From positions 13,070,485 to 13,134,484 of the forward strand of contig NC_134027.1 of the NCBI RefSeq assembly GCF_964204645.1: a stretch of DNA of 64,000 nucleotides, in the 5' to 3' direction. The stretch is from Tubulanus polymorphus. Its lineage: Eukaryota; Nemertea; Palaeonemertea; Tubulaniformes; Tubulanidae. Position 1 is the first letter of the stretch. Each line of letters opens with the position of its first letter. The notes beneath the pieces were generated by a model that did no database searches, had not been told where the DNA came from, and was given only the letters and a program-made list of their open reading frames with translations. A program made the position numbers and the translations under genes. Below are positions 29,593 through 41,106 of this stretch, one piece after another.

Positions 29593-32252
29593 TCAATAAA
29601 GACGTGGATACAGACGACCCTCATTTGCCAACATCGATCGCCTAGGTATGTCGAAGGACGGAGGACCTGATGGCAAATGATTGGCCAACGACGATTCTAG
29701 GACCAGAATGCTCGGTTGTTGACTGTCGGTCTGAGCTTCAACGTCAACAGCGACAATTTCAGGTTCAACTGATGACACTACGAGTTTCGCCGCTTCTCTC
29801 AGTTCCACACGCAACGAACGATAATTAGCCACAACGATTGCTTTACTAGATACCGATAACATCTGCCTCATTTCAAACAGACTTATCTTCAGAGGCACCG
29901 AGCATGATTTTGGTAAATTATAAACCGTCCCCTGTGAACAGGTCATTTGTTTTTCGTGCCAAGTTAAATTCAATCGAGCAACCCCACAAGTGACCAGTAA
30001 GGCGACTCTAGTAAGAGCTGGTGGCTCTAAATAACATTCAGATTTACATCCAGACAGCGTTAGTAAAGGTAAATCGAGCCTATGTATTCCATTCTTAATT
30101 CGCAGCATCAATCTAACTGGATACTTACCAGGCGAGCATGCTGCAGGTAAACAATGCCTGCATCTATAAAATAAAGCACGTAACAATGGTCGAAAAACAA
30201 TTATCAAAATTCCCACTACGATTAACAAAAACAGAACAACATCCACCCGAATATTTTCAGCCATGACCACTTCCTTGATAACTGAATTATTCCAACCTCC
30301 AGAACGTAAATCGTGAATAGAGGGGTGAACTGTGACCATGGCTTGAGCGGGCGGAAGAAATCCTGCTCCTAACACTGGTATTAATCCTTGAGATTTTAAC
30401 AAAACAAATATCGACAGTAACATGCTACCTGCGGATAGACCTATTGCAAGCCAAGTCATCCAACCAGTGCTACCACCATTTGAAATAACTGGCTCCTGGT
30501 GATCAAATAATGCATCGGCTTGGGAACGGTAAAGTTTTGACTCTTGACTGACAGTTTGGGCCAGTTTCTTAAAATCCATACTAAATTTAGTATCAACTGC
30601 CGCTACCTTTGACCAATTGTTGGTTTTAAAATCCAAAACAGGCAGCGGTGCGTATGGTGTACCTTGGAACATCGTGGCTCCAGTAACATTTGAAACTGCA
30701 TTTTTCCCAAAGAAACTATGAAGGACGGGAAGGTTCACAGCGTGTGCAATAGTTACAGTGTCCTTTTTTATGCATTTATTAATTCGACCAGGGACATAAA
30801 ACGTTGAACCCCGCAATGCTCATGCACAACCAATTTTAATTAAGCAAAAACGACATGCTGGAATCGCTTGTGGTGACTTGCTGGGGCATGCGAGAGTCCA
30901 AAAGTCATCACTGCCTGATACGAGGAAATAGCCGTCGCCCACATCAGCCGCTAGTTCGGCGAGGCCCCCGACCTCGTACCTTATGTGACATAGCGCTAAC
31001 ACCCGCGAGGGCCTGTCGAAGAAAAGACTACTTAGGCACGAATCAACGGTAATTTCGCGCATGGAGACGCGCTGCTGGCAAGTCATCACATCAGTACCAT
31101 GACAAGTGGAAAAGATATCATGGCCCATTTCTGTATAATAGTTACCATCCCTGGTCGCGCCAAAATACGGGGGCGTCCCCACGATCATTGAAGTGTTATA
31201 TGATGTGGCGTTTATTGGGACCGGCATAAGGACCACGGAATACAAATCAAAATAGGTCTGACTAGACTGTAACGGAATTTTGACGGATATATAAACATAT
31301 TTATCTGACTTGGTGAAACAAACATCCTCGACCATATAATAGTACCCCACCTCTCTATTAGCTATAGAAAAGCCTGAGTGCATTCTATTAAGTTTTTCCG
31401 ACACGCCGTCAAGAACGGTAGACAACATTTTAGGGTTGACCAGGGCCCGTGGCAAATATCCCTCCAATAGTTTTTCAATCCCCTGTAGCCACTCGCCCGA
31501 AACTGTCGTCAACCTCTCCACTAGAATTATATTTCGTATCGTCATGTCGGCCGCCAATGCCAGCATGCTAGCATCAACGCTTCGACTCAATAGTGCTCCT
31601 CGAATGGACTTTAACTCTTTAGAATTAGCAACGTACGCCGAAGTCAGACTACTGATCCATCTGTCGCATTGATAAACGAGGAAAGTGTCCCCTGTATATG
31701 GGTAATCTGATCTGAATTGAGCTTGACGATCTTCTCGACTTTCTCTACGTGTGACTCTACTTGTTGGACTTCGTCCTCGGTAGCTGTACCGGACAAGGAA
31801 GAAGAAATCGAACCTATCCAAGAAAGCGGTGCTCGTTTGACTCTTTGCCCATTGGCGTGTCGTTTCTTTCGGGAACTGGCGTTTGCCGCATCCGGGATCA
31901 TTCTCCTCACATCAGCTAATTGTCCCCTGATGTGAACTAACGTGTCCAACTGAAGACGATGTGCCTCTCGATACATCGCCGCATAACCGATGCAATGAGC
32001 GCGAATGATAGGTTGTACAAGCGAACAGCGTAGTCGCAGACCTTTACTTGGCGGGTCGTCGACTACCAGCCACGGTATTGCAAACGTGTGGAACCACGCA
32101 CTATCCCCGTTATGCACTCCACCTATTCTGTGAAAAGCCGCACCGTAGTTCGGCCTCAAAACTGTAGCTGGCGTTGACCCATAAGCTTGGGCGAACCAAA
32201 GAACCAGTAGTACGAGCGCAACCTGCATTCTGAAAAGATAACAATGAGCCAC
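29593..32252 (-). pseudogene. env: env-like gene of the Gypsy element, broken
   Basis: The first part (32252-31644) starts with a hydrophobic signal peptide (VALVLLVLWFAQAYG) and holds two basic furin-type sites (RKKR and RVKR, about residues 130-140) followed by a hydrophobic, Gly/Ser-rich stretch suited to a fusion peptide and then a heptad-rich segment. The frame shifts within 31644-31821, continues in 31821-30820, meets an in-frame TGA at 30820-30822, and goes on to 29593. The last part has a hydrophobic segment (WLAIGLSAGSMLLSIFVLL) and a second one (VVLFLLIVVGILIIVF) before a long basic tail. The arrangement resembles baculovirus F/errantivirus-type fusion proteins; that is inference. 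With one shift and one stop, it is not functional as read. Confidence 0.7.
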
Positions 32253-32288
32253 GTCAATATGGCAAACTTTGGAACAGTCGTCGTCCTA

Positions 32289-35200
32289 CTATCGGCGCCT
32301 ATTTTTAGTTTTCCGGCCCCTGGACTTGGACCTAGCCGCTAAGTCATCCCAATAGGCTCTAATAACTTCTGGGTTCAAGTTTTCAGCTGGCTCAAACGTA
32401 TTGTCCTTGTTGTCATAACCAACCCATTTGATGAGATATTTCAAAATTCTCTTTTCTTTCTTGTGACGAATAATCTTTTCTACGTAGTAGACAGGCTCCA
32501 CGTCACTCGTAGTTGGTTTGTCTGGCAGAGCCTGTCCGGGATATTCATTTGATCCCCCTTGGTCGTCTGTCAAATTATTTGGCCGGTCGTCTTGGTGATC
32601 CTCGTCCTGGTCACCATCGTTTCCATTATCGATATCGTCGTCGATCCTGTCCAACGGTCGAATGTCAGTAGAGAAGAAGTATTTCATCCGATTACAATGA
32701 ATCGGCACTGCTAATTCCTTATTGTTTTCGTCTTCTAAGATGAAAGAAACAGGAGAAAGCTTTCGAACAACCCGATATGGACCAGTCCATTGATGTAAGA
32801 GTTTCTTACTCAGCCCTTTTACTTTCTTTGGTGTGAAAACTAAGACTTGGTCACCTACGTCAAAAGTTGGCGGGACTGCCGTTCTATCAAAACGTTCCTT
32901 CATCCTTTCTTGAGCCCTTTTGATGTTATCTCTGGCTAATTTCCTGGCTTCTTTCAACTTCGGTAACATGGCCTGAACAAAACCTCCTGCGTCAAAGTAG
33001 ACATCTTTCGGGTTGAGAAGAGCAACATCCATTGGGAGCTTTGGCTCTCGACCGTACATTAAGAAGAACGGAGAATATTGTGTCTGACGCTGGACTAACC
33101 CTGTACGCAAAAAGAATTGGATCTAAGTACGTATCCCAATCTGTCTGACGGTCGTTACAATACATGCTTAGGGCCTTGACTATAACCAAATTCATGTGCT
33201 CAACTTGACCTTGAGTCTGTGGTCTATAAGCACTAGAGCGAGCCCGAGGCGTATTACAGAGTCGCGACACCTCATTCATCAACTTACTCAAGAAATTGGT
33301 TCCGCGATCGCTCTGTAACACAGATGGGGCCCCGTGTCGGCAAATGATTTGCTCATAAAATATTCTAGCAACTGTGGATGCCTCTTGGTTTTTCATAGCA
33401 AATGCTTCGACCCATTTTGTAAGATAATCAACGAAAACTAGAATATACTTATTCCCTGAAACAGTTGTTGGAAATGGACCACATACATCCATTGAGACCC
33501 TGTCCCATGGTCCAGTGACAGCGATCGGATTAACTGGGGCTCGTATGGGCTTTCCCGGCTTATTTTTGGTTGCACAGTCTCTACAAGATTTGATCCACTG
33601 GTACATACCCGACCAATAATACCTAGCCCTTAATGTCTCATAGGTCCTCTTATGTCCCAAGTGACCACCGGTCAGTGAATCGTGACCTGCTTCTAGAATT
33701 TCGGTGCGCATATTTTTGGGGATCACTAGTTGTCGCGGACCATCTGCCTCTATCTTTTTCTTTGTGTCCACATGATAGAGTAGCCCTTCGTCATCCAAGA
33801 AGTGGTAGTCTGACGACAACAGGATTTCTCTGGCCTCCTTGTCCTCTTCCGGTAAGGAGCCGTTGGCTAGATAATTAATGATATTCAGCAGATTCGGATC
33901 AGACCGTTGATTTACAGACATGTCGTTTGGAATCGGATCTCGATTTTCGGCTTGTACCGCGTATGCCTCAATCGTGTCCTCTTCGATCTGGGGCTCAGGA
34001 TACGGTCTCCGCGATAGACCGTCAGCATTGCCGTGCGATTTCCCCGGACGATGAGAGATAGAATAATCAAACTGTTCAAGATAAAGCGCTATGCGACCCA
34101 AACGACCCGACAAATTCTTCATTGATTTTAGATATTGGAGACAGCTATGGTCAGTTATTATTTCAAAGTGATATCCCCTCAGATAGGGTTCGAATTTCCG
34201 AACTCCTGCCGCTACTGCGAGAAGTTCACGGTCCGTGGTGGAGTAATTCTTTTCGGCTTTTGTTAACCCACGCCCTGCATATGCCATTGCTCTCTCAGTG
34301 CCCTCCTGAACCTGTGCTAATACCATGCCAATGCCATCGTCAGAGGCATCCGTATATAGTAAAAATGGAGCTCCCCCATAGGATAGGGATAGGCCAGAAT
34401 AGGAACTTCGAGCATTGCTTGTTTCAAGGTGTCAAACGCTCGTTGACATGCAGCATCCCATTTATATGGAACACTTTTCTTGGTTAGATTATGGAGCGGC
34501 GCGGCTATAGTACTATACCCCTTACAGAATCGCCTATAGTAATTGGTAAACCCAAGAAAGCTGCGCAGTTGTTTTAGGGTGGTTGGAATGGGCCAGTTCT
34601 GGACCGCTGCTACTTTTTCGGGGTCGGTAGCAATGCCGTCTTTTGATAAACGGTGACCTAAGAAGTTGATTTCCTTGAGTGCGAAGTAGCACTTCTTAGG
34701 GTTCAGACGAAGCCCTGACGCTCGGAAACGATCAAAAATTCGCGCCAAATGTTCTAAGTGGGAGTCGAACGAGTCTGAATAGCAGATAATATCATCTAGG
34801 TATACAAGGCAAAACTTCCCGATCAAATTCCTAAGAAGACCACCCATCTTGAAAAGTCGATGGAGCTGATTTCAAACCGAAAGGCAATACCTTGAATTTT
34901 AGCAGACCAGTTTGAGTTATAAATGCAGTCTTTTCTCTGCTAGCTTCATCTACACCAACCTGCCAATAACCGCTCAAGAGGTCAAGTGAGCTAAAATATC
35001 TCGGTGATGCCTGTCCAACTTGAGCTAATAAATCGTCAATCCTCGGCAAGGGAAAAGAATCAGTCCGAGTGACAGCATTGAGTCCTCTATAATCTACACA
35101 AAATCGCCACTTGACCTCACCGTCTGGGCTCTTTTTCTGTACTAACACCACTGGGGCAGCCCAAGGGCTCGTACTATATTGAACAATTCCATTGTCCAAC

Positions 35201-37338
35201 ATTTGTTTTACATGAGTGTCGATGACTTCCTGCATACGAGGGGTTGCCCTATATGGCCTCTTCCGAATAGGGGGTGCATCTCCAGTGTCTATAACGTGTT
35301 TGACAAAGTCCGTCTTACCCAATTCCTCTGGGGACCTAGCAAAAACATCTTTGTACGAGTGCAGTAACTTAAGAAGTTTTGTTCGTTGTGACGGCGTCAG
35401 GTCTGACTTGACTAGATCGTTCTCAGGTAGTTCTATGTCAGCTGATGTCTGCGGCTCGTTAACCTGAGTAAAATTGACCTCTGGTGGCCTTGGAAGCTGG
35501 CCAAAATCCCCCTTAGTTGACAGCGGCTGGTGGACCGTCCATCCCTCTGTCCATAAATGACCCAAGCACGTACCCTCATACAAGGTCACATGTCGGGATG
35601 TAGGGTTCATGACCCTAATGGGAATCCCTGTTGAAGTGACATCAACTACTGACCTAGCGCCTAACAAATCCTGAGTGCGAAGATGGTTAGATGGCTCAAA
35701 TACAGCAAACGGCGCTGGAGGTTTGTCCGACGAACAGTTCCCGTTCACAATTACTTCACACGAAGGTGGGACAATTGTCATTTCGGTCACTTTAACTGTC
35801 GAGGGTTTTCCTAGATTGACTGTATTGTTACGAAAATGGATTGTGTCGGCACCTGGCAGCAGGAGAGCTTTCTTGCCGTAATCAATAACAGCATGTTGCT
35901 GTTGTAGGAAGTCTGCTCCGAGAATAACATCGGAGCTCACGTCATCGACAATATACATAGAATGGGTGAGATCTAGATTACCCAGCTGAAAGTTTATGTC
36001 TACTAATCCTCGCAAGTTAAACTTACTTCCATCTACCCCACGAGCGGAATGGAATAGTCCTTCTCGCGTTTCACCTGACTGAATCTGCGGATTTCTATGT
36101 AAACAACCACTATTTAAAACGGATATTTCCGCGCCGGTGTCAATAAGAATATTAAGTGGTATACCAGAATGATGACCAACTACCCGATTAGCAACAGTAG
36201 CCATTATTGACGGAAAATAGTTCTGGGTAACCCCGTCCTGTTCGTCGGTTGTGGAGGCAGAAACTCCACTAAAAACCTCTGTATTACGTGTCGACTCGTC
36301 CTTTTCGGCCTCTGAGTCTACGACAACCTCGTCTTGAACCAAGTCACTTCCCTCGTTACACTCATACAACCCATTATCCGAACTCCCATTCGGTCGAGAA
36401 AAATTAAAAGATTCTTCCTGGGAAAATGTGTTAGCTAATTCAGCCTCTTTTTAGCAGAAGGCAGCTTCCGCTAACCTTGGTGACTTCAATTCGGACTGAT
36501 TTGTATCTTCGATCACACCCTGATTTAGTATTTTACCACTCTCTGAGTATTTTACCTTGTGATCAATTTTATTTGATGGCATAATTTCGCATTGTACCGC
36601 TGATTCAACTGTCGCAGGGCAACTCTGTTGCGCGACTTCATGCCCCTTAATTATCGGAGAACCCTGTTCCCGCATACCGTCGCCAGTCGTCGAATTCCCC
36701 GGATCGACATTCAGACTGCAGCGCGGCCTACTATCATAACACACATTAAGGCATGATTTATTCGTTTGAATCTCATCTATAACCACCGGATCACAAAATG
36801 TAACTTTTTTATGCCCTTCTCCATAGAATTTATCCCCTAATCGAACTTCATCTTCTTTTAAGTCATTTTCAAATTCAGATTCTTTGTCTTGACCGTTATA
36901 AAAATGATCTGCCCCCCACGAGGGTGTACGACACTCAGAGAACGTTCCAGAATAATCTTTAAGTTCAGTTTCATCAAAATAATAAGAATCAGTCCAATCA
37001 GTTTTCAAGTCTTGAACATATTCTGATGGATCAAATAATTCGCAATCATCTAGACACGATTGCGACGACAAATACATGTCCTCATTATAAAAATCACCAT
37101 TTCTACAGGAAGAATCTTCGTAATACCAGTGTTGATAGTAGTGACTATCATCCCACCAGAAATCAGATTCCCCTAGCGACGCATTTGTTGCGGGCCGTAT
37201 TGTCGATTCGTCACTGGGCGGCCATTCCTCATAGGATGTTCGTTGGCTACACTGGGGCGACCATTTGTGGTGGTTCGACCCCACCCTTGCTGGTCTCCTA
37301 CAGAATGAGGTCCCATGGCGTTTCCCTGATTTGGCCAA
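32289..37338 (-). pseudogene. pol: pro-pol of the Gypsy element, with frame breaks
   Basis: In order along the minus strand: a long acidic N-terminal region (37338-36451), aspartic protease (LIDTGAEISVLNS, then VILGADFL), reverse transcriptase (WRFCVDYRGLNAVT, SPRYFSSLDLLSGYWQV, CLVYLDDIICYS), RNase H (TDRELLAV, ITDHSCL), integrase core (DVCGPFP, QSDRGTNFLS, YRPQTQGQVEHMN) and a C-terminal chromodomain (YYVEKIIRHK, LIKWVGY) in 32289-33110. Breaks are a TAA at 36451-36453 and frame changes near 34840, 34380 and 33110. The gene opens in the -1 frame relative to gag over a 166-bp overlap with a slippery site, so gag-pol was probably made by frameshifting. The integrase third residue reads E in QGQVEHMN, as expected. 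As it stands pol is not translatable in one piece. Confidence 0.9.
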
Positions 37339-38345
37339 TTCAAACCTGGGCGTTGATTGCTAAATCTTCTATTGTTGTAATAACGTCTAGAGTTTGCCGG
37401 GCTAGAATTATTAAGATTTCTGTCGTCTGGGCGCCTCTGATATCCCTGATCCACTTGCCAGGTAGGGCAGTTACGGGCGTAATGTCCCGGGGCGTGGCAG
37501 CGGTAACAAATCACGCTCCCTCCGTTTGATCTCTGTAGAGATCGCCTTTCATCTGGAGATACTCCCCTCTCATCATGCTGGTCTCTAGGGTTCGAATCCC
37601 TATTCTGAGTTGACATGAGTTGTTTAAACATGTCACGCAATTCAGCCATGACTTCTCGTACCTCCTGATTCGGGCTTGCCTCAAGCTGATTAACCGAGGG
37701 GGCAGTTTTCTTCTTTTTCTCTATGTGTTCTGCCATCCTACCGGCCTCCCAGGCATCTCTAAAAGTAGCGGGCCGCTGGGACAGCAGATAAAAGGAAATT
37801 TCCGGTTTCGAGTTGTTAATTAACGACATTTTCTTCTGGTGATCAGAGAACTTTAAGCTAGAGGCCAACCGATCGATGTCCTCAGCAAATTGGTCAATCG
37901 GTTGCCCCTCCCCCTGTTTCATGGTTGTCAGGGCAGATTCCCTGACTATGGCCCAAGTTGTCGGGATAAACTGTTTTATGAAAGCAGCAACGATATCATC
38001 CCAAGGGGTAATTTCTAAGTTGCCAGCCGCATCAGTCTCTTGATCGATGTGTAGATCGTTGAAAAGGACCAAAGCAGGTCCGGACAGAAACCAGAAAATC
38101 TGTTTCTTTTTGTCCTCAGTGGTCCAGTCTCTGAGGTCAGCGAGCCTATCATATCCCCTAAACCATTCATCCACATCTTGATTGTCCCGGCCTGTGAATT
38201 TCGGAAGGAGGCTGTAATTTACAAACGCTGCTGCTGAGCCCATCTGCTCCTGAAGCCCGGTCAGCGCCCGCATGACTGTGTCATTGCTGACCGAACTATC
38301 AGCAGCCGTACCCGGATCCCCTTGGGCCCGACTTCGAGTCGTCAT
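37173..38345 (-). CDS. gag: gag of the Gypsy element, 390 aa
   Basis: Intact frame starting MTTRSRAQGD. It has a retrotransposon gag core (residues about 45-200, including LPKFTGRDNQDVDEWF and the GEGQPIDQFAEDIDRLA segment) and one CCHC zinc knuckle, CYRCHAPGHYARNC, near residue 280, for RNA packaging. The tail is Asn/Arg/Gly-rich. It ends in a TAG or similar stop 166 bp inside the pol frame. It is the only large gene of this element without a lesion. Confidence 0.85.
   Translation of the reverse strand: MTTRSRAQGDPGTAADSSVSNDTVMRALTGLQEQMGSAAAFVNYSLLPKFTGRDNQDVDEWFRGYDRLADLRDWTTEDKKKQIFWFLSGPALVLFNDLHIDQETDAAGNLEITPWDDIVAAFIKQFIPTTWAIVRESALTTMKQGEGQPIDQFAEDIDRLASSLKFSDHQKKMSLINNSKPEISFYLLSQRPATFRDAWEAGRMAEHIEKKKKTAPSVNQLEASPNQEVREVMAELRDMFKQLMSTQNRDSNPRDQHDERGVSPDERRSLQRSNGGSVICYRCHAPGHYARNCPTWQVDQGYQRRPDDRNLNNSSPANSRRYYNNRRFSNQRPGLNWPNQGNAMGPHSVGDQQGWGRTTTNGRPSVANEHPMRNGRPVTNRQYGPQQMRR
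37320..37326 (-). promoter_or_regulatory. Candidate -1 frameshift site GGGAAAC
   Basis: In the gag-pol overlap the minus strand reads G GGA AAC in the gag frame, the X XXY YYZ form known from retroviral -1 frameshift sites. pol is in the -1 frame and open across this point. No downstream pseudoknot was worked out. Confidence 0.6.
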
Positions 38346-38404
38346 TGTAAAAAAAATTCGTTCAAAATTTCTATTGTTAAAATCATTATTACTATTACCG
38401 ATAT

Positions 38405-38468
38405 GCTACCTGATATTACTATTATTATTATTCTTATTATATTATTATTATTATTATTATTATTATCC
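38405..38468. repeat. (TTA)n microsatellite
   Basis: Interrupted TTA/ATT trinucleotide repeats between gag and the small upstream frame. Confidence 0.85.
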
Positions 38469-38503
38469 CTAAAATTCGTATGAATAATGCCAATGTATGG
38501 AAT

Positions 38504-38770
38504 TTATTGAAAGATCATGGCATAAAACCTAGAGCTTTCCGCCCATGAGGGGTCCTTGTGCTCTTTTCCCAGCACTTCCGCGGTTTCTACGAGGCAATTT
38601 CGAAGGTGCCTTAATTTTGGCCCATTAGCATTTATAATAAGCTCAAATGTTTCCTCGTCACCGGATGCGTTCGCATCCTGCTCCGCCCAATAGAGACCGT
38701 ATAGGCCATCCGTGAATACTTCTAACAGAAAATCATAGGTTTCTTGGGCCTCTATGATCTCTTCATCCAT
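38504..38770 (-). CDS. Small acidic protein upstream of gag, 88 aa
   Basis: An ATG-initiated frame (MDEEIIEAQETYDFLLEVF) between the primer site and gag. It is acidic and helix-prone with no known motif. It begins about 100 bp from the primer site and ends about 160 bp before gag. Composition looks coding, but a chance frame in the leader is possible. Confidence 0.4.
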   Translation of the reverse strand: MDEEIIEAQETYDFLLEVFTDGLYGLYWAEQDANASGDEETFELIINANGPKLRHLRNCLVETAEVLGKEHKDPSWAESSRFYAMIFQ

Positions 38771-38868
38771 AATTCAGAAATTATATATAATACTATCGTA
38801 TAAGAAATTTTTTGTGTTATTTAAATTGGAATTTAAAGTAGCTAATTTATTATATATTATTCCGGAGT

Positions 38869-38886
38869 TCCCGGGTTTCGGCACCA
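38869..38886 (-). promoter_or_regulatory. Primer binding site for tRNA-Phe
   Basis: The plus strand reads TCCCGGGTTTCGGCACCA, the 3' end of a typical eukaryotic tRNA-Phe including CCA, so the element's RNA is complementary to it over 18 bases. It lies three bases inside the 5' LTR. Confidence 0.8.
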
Positions 38887-38889
38887 ATA

Positions 38890-39956
38890 TGTTCCGCGGT
38901 CCCTTTCTCTATTGTCTTTTTCCTCTATTACAAACTCCGGTCCCTGGCGAGAAAGTCGACCATGAACACAGAAACCCGAAAACCAAGGAACAAAAGGAAC
39001 TCCGGATTTAAATATGATAATACTCAACTTTAATTCTACAATTTTAACTGAACTATAGTCTCAACAATTTATAAAATTCCCTACCTTTTAATTTAGAATT
39101 TTGTTACAAATCCCGCACACAAGAAGACGCAATTCAACCGGATAGCCGAAAGTTATCTGTTCTATAGTCTTCTAATGCTTCCCCTGAAAATGCTTTCTAA
39201 AAGAGTCCGCTCTCTCGAGGTGCGGCCCCTTTTATACGGCTGCGTCCACACCCAAGAAAAATTCAGAACCCTGCTTGCGGCCAGCCGTAAAAGGGAACGA
39301 GCAACCAACGCAGCACCACGACGCAGAGCTGGGGTCCTGATTCCTAGACTCTTCATTCGCTGCTAACTTTAACCCGACCCTCGACGTCATGATACCTGCC
39401 GGTCTGCTCTCCTTCTCAACCGCACCAAAGAGATTACATATATACTATTTTTCCAACCCTAGAACTCATTTATTTTAACTTATCCAATGATTACAATTCC
39501 CACAATGAATGGTATTTAATTTTGTCTAAATAGTAATATACAATGTAAGCCGAAATATCATCTTTCTTATTTATATTCTTTATCATTATTAGTACATTCA
39601 AATTTAAACACACAAACTCTTATTAATTAAAATAATAAAACTCTTTAATATTACTTTTTAATATTACTCTTTATTATCTAATTATCAGACTAAGGGTCAG
39701 CGAGTGTTTCATAAGTTGATTTCATAATTGCTCATTTCCACGAATTCTTCTCATGACTACAGCGCCGTGATTACCTTCAAAGTGATTTAGAATGCTCGTC
39801 TGATACAAGTATAAATGTTTCAGACAAACAACCATTAAGGCGGATAATGTATTATCGTACATAAGGAACAATGCGTGTGTTCTCCCAGGACATGCCAAGA
39901 AACCTACGTATATAAATCGTTTGATCTTTTTGAAAGTACAATTCAGCTGCGGATCA
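38890..39956 (-). repeat. 5' LTR of the Gypsy element
   Basis: 1067 bp, nearly identical to the 3' LTR. On the minus strand it starts TG at 39956 and ends CA at 38890. AATC follows at 39957-39960. Confidence 0.93.
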
Positions 39957-39960
39957 AATC

Positions 39961-41100
39961 ACAGGAAGCCATTCTACATCTACGTCAATAATATTTTGCC
40001 AGATAGCTTGTTTGTGTACACATAAACCTGTGACGTTTTGCACATCGATTTACGGCTGTCGTTTGTAAAATGACGCTGAATGGTTAACATTGTTTAGGTT
40101 TCATAATGGTAACGTTTTATAAGGCGTCAAAAAAGGTGAACACACACTAATAGGTAGGTGGAGAATAAAAGAATGGCCTGGACAGGCGCCGAAAAATCGC
40201 TAATATCACCGCGATGTGGCGTGGCCAACACCGCGGGGGCCTGCCCAGGTCGTAAAATTGGAATCTGACAGAACTGCCAAAAATCTGTCAGATTGAAATT
40301 GAGCCGAAAAGATCCCGAAACATCGCCGCAGAACACTCAGCCCCGTCCCGGAATACGTACATCTAAAAAGAAACAATGAGAAAAGAACGGCTTAAGGCCA
40401 TTCCGAAATACATAATATAATTTCACAAAAGACCGACATTTTGTGGTCAAACCCACCCCAGATATAGACAATTTTCGCCACACTTGTACTGAGGTTCTTT
40501 CTTGATCTTCTTCAGCTACGAGGATCATGGTAGGTCTATGAGACTTGGCCTAAATCTATTATGCTGGAATTCAAGAATTCTTACTTAAGCACTTATATTT
40601 TCTTACCGAATGTGTGAAATTTGATTGAATACAGGAAGCTGATGCGAATACGGTCAGTTTGATACCAATCATCATATATTCTAAGGGTTCGAAATCATTT
40701 TGCTGGCAGCCTTATGATCTCAAATATAAATTATTATGACAAAATGTATTTATTATTATAAAGTTATTGCATCAGTCCATTAGTAAACATTTGTCCTCTA
40801 ACTGAAGAACATAGATCTGTCAATGAGCTAATTAATTAAGCTAATTACCCAGCATCATCAACAATAGTTAAATATTTTCTTAAATATTTCTATATTTGTA
40901 TTTTCCCAAAGTTTTATCGAAATCGGATGACAATTTCATTTCATTATAAATCATTATATCGCCTTGAGTATTGGTAATCGCACTAGCAACGAGGAATATC
41001 AACCTATTGAATTGTGCCGCCATTTTTTGTTTAACGCTTAATGCGCACCTGCCGGAGACATCATGAGCGAGGTCAAACCGGGTCAACACAAATTATATAT
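39961..41100. other. Sequence between the Gypsy and Polinton elements, no gene
   Basis: Mostly AT-rich with a GC-richer patch near 40185-40255. Short frames on the minus strand (40337-40528, 40880-41089) have no family signature. Confidence 0.5.
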
Positions 41101-41106
41101 AACCAC

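Larger units (their letters stand above)
26854..39956 (-). mobile_element. Gypsy-type LTR retrotransposon with env, 13.1 kb
   Basis: Two LTRs (26854-27935 and 38890-39956, about 99 percent alike) flank gag, pro-pol with RT, RNase H, integrase and chromodomain, and an env-like gene, all on the minus strand. The 4-bp duplication AATC flanks it (26850-26853 and 39957-39960). A tRNA-Phe primer site and a polypurine tract are in place. Close LTR similarity points to a recent insertion, yet gag-pol-env hold several coding breaks. The order pro-RT-RNaseH-INT and the chromodomain are typical of Gypsy/Ty3. The env makes it retrovirus-like, comparable in layout to errantiviruses, though not necessarily related to them. 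Confidence 0.92.

Noticed and set aside
30855-31935. Plus-strand frames across env
   Set aside because: They are shadows of the env-like gene with no signature.
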